Of a stretch of 64,000 bases of DNA, positions 59,723 to 64,000 are shown one piece after another (within the stretch, counting starts at the first letter, position 1; each line of letters starts with the position of its first letter). The stretch is from assembly GCF_003938605.1 (NCBI RefSeq), contig NZ_RHWX01000002.1, positions 186,001 through 250,000 on the forward strand, read 5' to 3'. Under the pieces are notes generated by a model. The model searched no databases and had not been told where the DNA came from. It was given only the letters and a program-made list of their open reading frames with translations. The position numbers were made by a program, and so were the translations under genes. Source of the DNA: Brevundimonas sp. 357 (GTDB lineage: Bacteria > Pseudomonadota > Alphaproteobacteria > Caulobacterales > Caulobacteraceae).

Positions 59723-60003
59723 GTCCGGTCGGATCGACCTTGATCCAGAAACCGGACCGGATTCATGTCCTCGCTGCGCGCACAAATGACCGTTGAAACC
59801 ACCACGCGCGCGGTGGCCGGCTTTTATTTTGGCTACGGCTATTACGGCTTTCGATACGCCGGCTGAGGCGTCGGGCTTCTAACCAACCCTGACTGTCTCA
59901 CTGGCGACCGCTTCTCCCCAAGCGGCCATACCGCGCGTCCCTGCCTGATCGTCATCGGCGGACGCGGCTTCCCTATCGAAATTCATGCCGAAAGCCATCT
60001 CCC
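59697..60003 (+). promoter_or_regulatory. attenuator-type leader of the chorismate mutase gene
   Basis: This 307-bp gap is an organised leader. In order: GTCCGGT/ACCGGAC inverted repeat (about 59723-59757), the Phe/Tyr-rich leader peptide (59765-59866), a hairpin CCGCTT-CTCCCC-AAGCGG (59908-59925), and a longer hairpin at 59931-59967. That last one has an outer stem CGCGTCC/GGACGCG and inner stem GCCTGAT/ATCGGC, followed by CTTCCCTATC. The order (aromatic codons, then competing hairpins, then an aromatic-pathway gene) is that of ribosome-mediated attenuation. The T-run after the last hairpin is poor, so the exact termination mechanism is open. Confidence 0.65.
59765..59866 (+). CDS. Phe/Tyr leader peptide (attenuator peptide) for chorismate mutase gene
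   Basis: A 33-codon open frame beginning ATG TCC TCG CTG CGC and ending GCC GGC TGA. Residues 19-33 read GFYFGYGYYGFRYAG: three Phe (all TTT) and five Tyr among residues 20-31. TTT and TAT are rare codons in this GC-rich genome, so clustering them here is not chance composition. A second in-frame ATG (59786, codon 8) could also start it. A weak GGA lies about 8 bases before the first ATG. The peptide has no other function visible; stalling at low charged tRNA-Phe or tRNA-Tyr would alter folding of the following hairpins. Role inferred, peptide seen directly. Confidence 0.75.
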   Translation: MSSLRAQMTVETTTRAVAGFYFGYGYYGFRYAG

Positions 60004-60765
60004 ATGTCGCAATCCGCCATCCAGCAAGTCTGGCCCGCTGAAACCGTTGAATTGAGCGCCGAACAGAAGGCGCTGGCCGCCCTGCGCGCCGAAATCGACA
60101 GCCTGGACGATCAGATCCTCGAACTGTTCGAGCGCCGCCTGTCCGTCGCCGCCCAGGTGGGCAAGGCCAAGGACGCCCCGACCGGCCCCCACACCAAGCT
60201 GCGCCCCGATCGCGAACAGGCCGTCCAGGCGCGCCTGCTGAAGCAGTGCGACCCTGAGAACCGCGAGGCGGTCGAGCATCTGTGGCGCGAGATCGTCGGC
60301 TGGGGCCTGGCGCGCCAGGGCCGTCTGCAGGTCCAGGTCTGGGCCCCCATCGACCCGGCCAAGGCCGTGGACGGCGCCCGCCTGCGTTTCGGCGCCGCCG
60401 CCGACATCAAGCTGGTCCTCGACCCGCAGGCGGCCCTGGCCCATGCGGCCGAGGGCAAGGGCGTGGCCGTCCTGTCGATCAGCGGCGACGATCCCTGGTG
60501 GATCGGCCTGCGCCGCGAATGGTCGATGCTCAGCGTGTTCGACGGCTATGGCGGCGAGACGCCGACGTCTTTGGCCGTGGGCAAGATCGATCCGCCGGCT
60601 CTGCCGAAGGGCCGCCGCGTCGTGGTTACGGCGGGCGGCGACGCGGGCGACGGCTCGGGCGCGCGTCGCTGGGGCCTGAACACCCACCACGGCTGGACCC
60701 TGGCCCTGACCGACGCCGATGTCGCGCCGGGCGATGTCGAGGGCGGCGTCGGCGCCATCGGCTGA
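60004..60765 (+). CDS. chorismate mutase (AroQ fold) with C-terminal extension
   Basis: A 253-aa protein. Residues about 24-105 are an all-helical type II chorismate mutase domain (LAALRAEIDSLDDQILELFERRLSVAAQVGKAK, then RPDREQAVQARLLKQ and a helix with EHLWREIVGWGLARQ), which turns chorismate into prephenate for both Phe and Tyr. The C-terminal 145 residues (RLRFGAAADIKLVLDPQAALAHA, AVLSISGDDPWWIGLRREWSMLS, RRWGLNTHHGWTLALTD) form a domain I cannot name; it may sense ligand or pair with prephenate dehydratase. The start is ATG 60004, about 37 bases after the last leader hairpin. Confidence 0.88.
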   Translation: MSQSAIQQVWPAETVELSAEQKALAALRAEIDSLDDQILELFERRLSVAAQVGKAKDAPTGPHTKLRPDREQAVQARLLKQCDPENREAVEHLWREIVGWGLARQGRLQVQVWAPIDPAKAVDGARLRFGAAADIKLVLDPQAALAHAAEGKGVAVLSISGDDPWWIGLRREWSMLSVFDGYGGETPTSLAVGKIDPPALPKGRRVVVTAGGDAGDGSGARRWGLNTHHGWTLALTDADVAPGDVEGGVGAIG

Positions 60766-60814
60766 CCGCAGGCCGTTAACTCCGTCTCAAAGCCGGGCGG
60801 GCGAGGGTGGCTGC

Positions 60815-61435
60815 ATGGCCCAGCCCGTCCTGCATCGACCACGCCTTGTCGTCGCCCTCTCGGCGGCGGCGCTGGCGCTTGCAGGCTGCGGCGTGAACGA
60901 AGCCGATCCGCACCGCTTCGAGAGTCTGGCGCAGTCGGTGGCCTCCATTCCGGTATCGGCGGAAGGCGAGGGCGAGGCGCGGCCGACGGTCACGCCCGAT
61001 CCGCCGCGCGAGCGAGCCGCGCCGTTGAAGGTCGAACTGATGACTCCGCACGAGCTGTGGGACGCGCGCGAAGGCCTGAGCGCCAAGGTTCGCCTTGCCT
61101 CTGCGCCTGCATCGGCGCCGACGGCCTATGCCGATCCCGAGGCTCCGCCGCAGACCGTGACGGCGCCCAAGCCCGCCGTGGTCGCCGCGCGTCATGTGCA
61201 ACTGGGCGCCTATTCCAGCGAGGACGGCGCCCGCGCGGCCTGGACGCGACTGAACCGCGGGCCGGGCGGGGCGGCGTTGTCAGGGCTTCAGCCCGTCTAT
61301 GAGGCGGTCGAGGTCGGCGGCCGTCGCCTGGTCCGGCTGAAGGTCGCCGCCTCCGTCGAACAGGCTCAGGCCCTGTGCCGCGATCTGGCGGCGTCGGACC
61401 CCTGGTGCGCGCGGTCCGGCGCGGCCTCGGTCTGA
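60815..61435 (+). CDS. SPOR-domain lipoprotein
   Basis: A 206-aa envelope protein. The N-terminus VVALSAAALALAGCGVNE is a lipoprotein signal with lipobox LAGC, so Cys25 or thereabouts is lipidated. A disordered Pro/Ala/Glu linker (about 45-130) leads to a SPOR domain (about 135-205: AARHVQLGAYSSEDGARAAW, RRLVRLKVAASVEQAQALCRDL). SPOR domains bind denuded glycan at the division septum. GAGGGTGG precedes ATG 60815; the upstream open frame is not conserved. It lies between chorismate mutase and mipZ, two genes with their own control. Confidence 0.85.
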   Translation: MAQPVLHRPRLVVALSAAALALAGCGVNEADPHRFESLAQSVASIPVSAEGEGEARPTVTPDPPRERAAPLKVELMTPHELWDAREGLSAKVRLASAPASAPTAYADPEAPPQTVTAPKPAVVAARHVQLGAYSSEDGARAAWTRLNRGPGGAALSGLQPVYEAVEVGGRRLVRLKVAASVEQAQALCRDLAASDPWCARSGAASV

Positions 61436-61452
61436 TCGTCCACAGGCTCAGC

Positions 61453-61527
61453 TTAAGGTTTCGTTGACGATTGGCTCCCGGAGGCTGATCTTGCGGCCCA
61501 TGGGCGGGCGGCGGACGAAGATGAGTC
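61453..61527 (+). promoter_or_regulatory. mipZ upstream region: CtrA-like site and GANTC methylation site
   Basis: TTAA-N7-TTGAC at 61453-61468 differs by one base from the CtrA full site (TTAA-N7-TTAAC), an AT-rich motif unlikely by chance in this DNA. A GAGTC sequence at 61523-61527 is a GANTC site, target of the methyltransferase CcrM. It lies 28 bases before the mipZ ATG. In Caulobacter, mipZ expression depends on GcrA and CcrM methylation. Binding here is inferred. Confidence 0.5.
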
Positions 61528-61555
61528 GCGCCTGCTGATCACAGTAGGATTTCAC

Positions 61556-62389
61556 ATGGCGCAGCCTCAGGTCATCGTCATCGGCAATGAAAAGGGCGGG
61601 GCGGGCAAGTCCACCCTGGCCATTCACATCGTCACCGGCCTTCTGCACGCTGGACGCAAGGTCGCGGTCATCGACCTGGACCTGCGCCAGCGCTCGCTGG
61701 AGCGGTTCTTCGCCAACCGCGCCGCCTGGACCAAGGCCAACGGTCATGAGCTGCCGCAGCCGATCGTGCCGGACATGGGCGACGGCAAGGTCCTGCATAA
61801 GGCCGACGAGACCGAGCAGATGGCCCGCTTCGAGGCCGCCTTCGCCGAGGCCAAGGCTGTGGCCGACGTCATCTTGATTGACACGCCAGGCGGCGATACG
61901 GCCCTGTCCCGCGCCGCGCACGGGCGGGCGGACCAGATCGTCACGCCGATGAACGACAGCTTCGTTGACTTCGACCTGCTGGGCGAGGTGGACCCGGTGA
62001 CGCTGGATCTGGTCAAGCCGTCCATCTATTCCGAAAGCGTCTGGGAGGCGCGCAAGCACCGCGCCATCACCGAGGGCCGTCAGGTGACGATCGACTGGAT
62101 CGTGGTCACCAACCGTCTGGCCGTGGCCGAGGCCCGTAACCGTCGCCGTCTGGAAGCCCGCATGAACAAGCTGGCCAAGCGTGTCGGCTTCCGTGTCGGG
62201 CCGGGCCTGCGTGACCGGGTCATCTATCGCGAACTCTTCCCCTTCGGCCTGACTGTGGCGGACCTGTCGAACGACATCCGCCCGGTGTCGGTGTCGCTGG
62301 CCCATGTCGCCGCGCGTCAGGAGATGCGCAATCTGATGCAGGCCCTGGGTCTGGACGACGCCATCGCCGCCATGGACGCGGCGGCCTGA
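61556..62389 (+). CDS. mipZ: cell-division positioning ATPase MipZ
   Basis: MipZ (277 aa) is a ParA-like ATPase that forms gradients from the ParB-parS poles and inhibits FtsZ polymerisation, placing the division site at midcell. The deviant Walker A is EKGGAGKST (12-20), with the signature Lys. VIDLDLRQRSLERFF, DVILIDTPGGDTALSRAAHGRADQIVTPMNDSFVDFDLLG and the C-terminal helices (NRRRLEARMNKLAKRVGFRVGPGL) match MipZ rather than ParA proper. Start is ATG 61556 with AGGA nearby. Confidence 0.96.
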   Translation: MAQPQVIVIGNEKGGAGKSTLAIHIVTGLLHAGRKVAVIDLDLRQRSLERFFANRAAWTKANGHELPQPIVPDMGDGKVLHKADETEQMARFEAAFAEAKAVADVILIDTPGGDTALSRAAHGRADQIVTPMNDSFVDFDLLGEVDPVTLDLVKPSIYSESVWEARKHRAITEGRQVTIDWIVVTNRLAVAEARNRRRLEARMNKLAKRVGFRVGPGLRDRVIYRELFPFGLTVADLSNDIRPVSVSLAHVAARQEMRNLMQALGLDDAIAAMDAAA

Positions 62390-62396
62390 TCACTTC

Positions 62397-62825
62397 ATGG
62401 GGCTGATCTGGCTGGGTCTGGCCGCCGTGGCCCTGTGGGCCATGGTGCGTCTGGGCCGTCAGACCGAGCGCGCCAGGCGCGGTCACTGGCGCATCTCCGC
62501 GACCATATTGAGCGCCGCCCTGCTGGCCGGGGCGGTGTTCGCCGTCGCGCGCGGAGCGTGGCTGATTGCGGGCGGCATGGCGCTGGCGGGCGTCTGGCTG
62601 GCGGTGCAGTCGCGCATCCGCCCAGTGACGGTGAAGGCCCGCCCTGTCGAACCCATGAGCAAGGCTGAAGCCCGCGCTATTCTGGGCGTTGCGGCAGATG
62701 CGGACGCCCGGACGATCCACGCCGCCTGGCGCCGTCTGATGGCGCGCGCCCATCCAGACCAGGGCGGTACAGAAGGGCTGGCCGCCCGCGTCAACGCTGC
62801 GCGCGACCGTCTGTTGAAGGAGTAG
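62397..62825 (+). CDS. membrane-anchored J-domain protein (DnaJ/TIM14-like)
   Basis: A 142-aa protein with two N-terminal membrane helices (about 3-17 and 34-65) and a C-terminal J domain (about 85-142: PMSKAEARAILGVAADADARTIHAAWRRLMARAHPDQGGTEGLAARVNAARDRLL). The HPD tripeptide is present, so it can stimulate Hsp70. This order (membrane anchor then J domain) is like mitochondrial TIM14/Pam18 and its alphaproteobacterial relatives. It is 7 bp downstream of mipZ and probably co-transcribed; a link to division is not implied by sequence. Confidence 0.9.
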   Translation: MGLIWLGLAAVALWAMVRLGRQTERARRGHWRISATILSAALLAGAVFAVARGAWLIAGGMALAGVWLAVQSRIRPVTVKARPVEPMSKAEARAILGVAADADARTIHAAWRRLMARAHPDQGGTEGLAARVNAARDRLLKE

Positions 62826-62837
62826 GGGCGTTGTCCT

Positions 62838-63608
62838 CTAGAAACGGAGATCGGCCTCGCCGCGCAGGATCGCTTCGGCTTGCGGGCTGTGTTTGGCGCC
62901 GTCGCGGTCGTGCAGGATCAGGGGCGGCAGCAATCGCAAGGGCGCCTTGCCGGTCTTGATGGCCTGGACCAGCACGCGCTTGGCGGGTTGATCGGCGTAA
63001 GGGTGGATCGGGCGGACGGCGAAGGAGCCCGCCTTGGGCGCCAGCAGGCTCAGGATGTCGGCGAGGCGGTCGGCGCGGTGGATGACGACGATGCGTCCGC
63101 CCTCGCGCACCGCCTTCAGCAGGAAACCCGCCCAGGCGGTCAGGCCGTCGTCGGCCATCCAGGCGCCGAGCTTGCCCTCGGCGGGGGCGCGCAGGGCGCC
63201 GGGGTCGTCGAAGAAGGGCGGATTGCTGACCGCCCAGTCGAACGGCGGCAGGTCCAGGGCGCGAAAACCCCGCGCCACGTCGCCGTCCACGATAGCGGTG
63301 CGCGCCTCGGCGTTGTTCAGTTCGGCATTCTGACGCGCGAGGGCGGCGGCGGCTGTGTCGCGCTCCAGTCCCGTCAGCAGGACGCCGGGGCGTCGGGCGG
63401 CGATCTGCATCAGGACGGCGCCCGCGCCGCAGCCCGCTTCGATCAGTCGTTCGCCGGGGCGCGCCTCGACGGCGGCGGCCAGCAGGGCGGCGTCCATGCC
63501 CGCGCGATAGCCCTTCGTCGGTTGGCGCAAGCGGATGCGACCGCCCAAAAAGGCGGATTCGGCCACATCTGCGGCGACAGTAAGGGATGACTCGGCTTGA
63601 CCCATCAT
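62838..63608 (-). CDS. trmN6: tRNA1(Val) (adenine(37)-N6)-methyltransferase-like protein
   Basis: A 256-aa class I SAM-dependent methyltransferase of the TrmN6 (YfiC) group. The SAM-binding glycine motif is LIEAGCGAGAVLMQIAARRP, and the catalytic motif is WAVSNPPFFDDPG (NPPF). YRAGMDAALLAAAVE near the start is typical of the family. The frame is open to 63743, but ATGATG at 63608 gives the family N-terminus. The target adenine in tRNA-Val is inferred; some relatives modify other RNAs. It is convergent with the J-protein gene and divergent from the polyprenyl synthase gene. Confidence 0.88.
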   Translation of the reverse strand: MMGQAESSLTVAADVAESAFLGGRIRLRQPTKGYRAGMDAALLAAAVEARPGERLIEAGCGAGAVLMQIAARRPGVLLTGLERDTAAAALARQNAELNNAEARTAIVDGDVARGFRALDLPPFDWAVSNPPFFDDPGALRAPAEGKLGAWMADDGLTAWAGFLLKAVREGGRIVVIHRADRLADILSLLAPKAGSFAVRPIHPYADQPAKRVLVQAIKTGKAPLRLLPPLILHDRDGAKHSPQAEAILRGEADLRF

Positions 63609-63708
63609 AACGCCGCCACCATTGTGCGCCGCATCGCGTCCGGGCAAGCGGATGCGTGTGAATTTCGGGCGAATCTCCCCCTTCGCCCCTGTGCTGAAAG
63701 AGATTTCC

Positions 63709-64000
63709 GTGGACGCAGCTCTCGCCGTCGCTCCCCGTCCCAAGGGCGATGTGGACGCCCTGGTTCATCTGGCTAAGGACGACATGGCGGCGGTCGACGC
63801 CCTGATCATCGCGCGGATGCAGTCAGACGTGCCGGTGATCCCCCTGCTGGCCGAGCATCTGGTGTCGGCGGGCGGCAAGCGTCTGCGCCCGCTGCTGACC
63901 GTGGCGGCGGCGCGCGCGATCGGTCAGACAGGCGCCATCGAAGGCCCCAAGAAGCTGGCCGCCTCGGTTGAGTTCATCCACACCGCCACCCTGCTGCACG
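63709..64000 (+). CDS. ispB: polyprenyl diphosphate synthase, N-terminal part (cut by window edge)
   Basis: The frame starts at GTG 63709 (AAAGAG about 6 bases upstream) and runs off the window after 97 codons. GTG 63691, six codons earlier, is an alternative start without a ribosome binding site. The visible part (VPVIPLLAEHLVSAGGKRLRP, TVAAARAIG, KKLAASVEFIHTATLLH) is the start of a trans-prenyltransferase of the octaprenyl/decaprenyl type that makes the ubiquinone side chain. GGKRLRP is conserved region I. The DDxxD motifs lie beyond the window, so the chain length and integrity cannot be judged. Confidence 0.9.
   Translation, partial: MDAALAVAPRPKGDVDALVHLAKDDMAAVDALIIARMQSDVPVIPLLAEHLVSAGGKRLRPLLTVAAARAIGQTGAIEGPKKLAASVEFIHTATLLH

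Noticed and set aside
59697..59764. Frameshifted remains of an ACT domain after pheA
   Set aside because: No plus-strand frame gives ACT-like sequence and the region is a structured leader instead.

Overview
The window is about 64 kb of high-G+C bacterial chromosome, densely packed with genes on both strands. Several gene families point to the Alphaproteobacteria, order Caulobacterales: HdaA next to polyphosphate kinase, the division-positioning ATPase MipZ with a GANTC site just upstream, the complex I accessory subunit NDUFA12, an aroQ-accB-accC-aat cluster, a single long bifunctional RelA/SpoT protein, and an RNase E ending in a GWW motif. I think Brevundimonas or a close relative is most likely, but the genus is an inference. 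I saw no rRNA, tRNA, CRISPR array, prophage or intact insertion sequence. Most of the window is conserved housekeeping DNA.

Layout. 1-10.8 kb: an M13 peptidase cut by the window edge, purN and purM separated by an opposing S10 peptidase gene, rnd, and an hdaA-ppk-ppx cluster. 10.8-18.8 kb: aspS, two tandem secreted pentapeptide-repeat proteins, a large protein that looks like the C-terminal part of a B12-dependent ribonucleotide reductase without its catalytic centre, NDUFA12, a DUF2155 protein and a small RHH/membrane/EF-hand protein. 18.8-31.5 kb: lepB, aat, accC, accB, aroQ (minus strand), a foreign-looking small gene, thiS-thiG, a DsbA-family protein, a BepA-like M48 protease, rne and amiC. 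31.6-41.6 kb: a family-5 uracil-DNA glycosylase, a NYN nuclease, folK, rpoZ, spoT, a LOG protein, pyrE, pdxJ, acpS, a second lepB, rnc and era. 41.6-51.3 kb: accessory metabolic genes around recO and parC, then lemA and an M48 membrane protease. 51.3-64 kb: bpt, motB, a flavin reductase, hemB, a valine-degradation pair with an unknown membrane protein between them, a phenylalanine/tyrosine block (class II DAHP synthase, prephenate dehydratase, leader peptide, chorismate mutase), a SPOR lipoprotein, mipZ, a membrane J-protein, trmN6 and the start of a polyprenyl synthase gene.

The most interesting items are not large genes. (1) An unannotated 33-codon leader peptide at 59765-59866 has eight Phe/Tyr codons among twelve (residues 20-31). 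It is followed by hairpins and then the chorismate mutase gene, which is the layout of a translation-coupled attenuator. The prephenate dehydratase beside it lacks the usual ACT feedback domain. (2) The 869-residue NrdJ-like protein at 14461-17070 keeps the TSCPD domain and terminal CxxC pairs but has no recognisable active-site cysteine motif. (3) A 129-bp element with terminal and nested inverted repeats (18697-18825) exactly fills the gap between two convergent genes, and each gene takes its stop codon from the element's terminal CTAG. (4) A family of palindromic REP-like elements recurs at four loci.

The genes otherwise cover several linked processes: envelope and secretion (two signal peptidases, AmiC, LemA/M48, DsbA), stringent and phosphate-stress physiology (ppk, ppx, spoT, rpoZ), RNA processing (rne, rnc, rnd), N-degron tagging (aat, bpt), cell-cycle control (hdaA, mipZ) and aromatic amino-acid synthesis.
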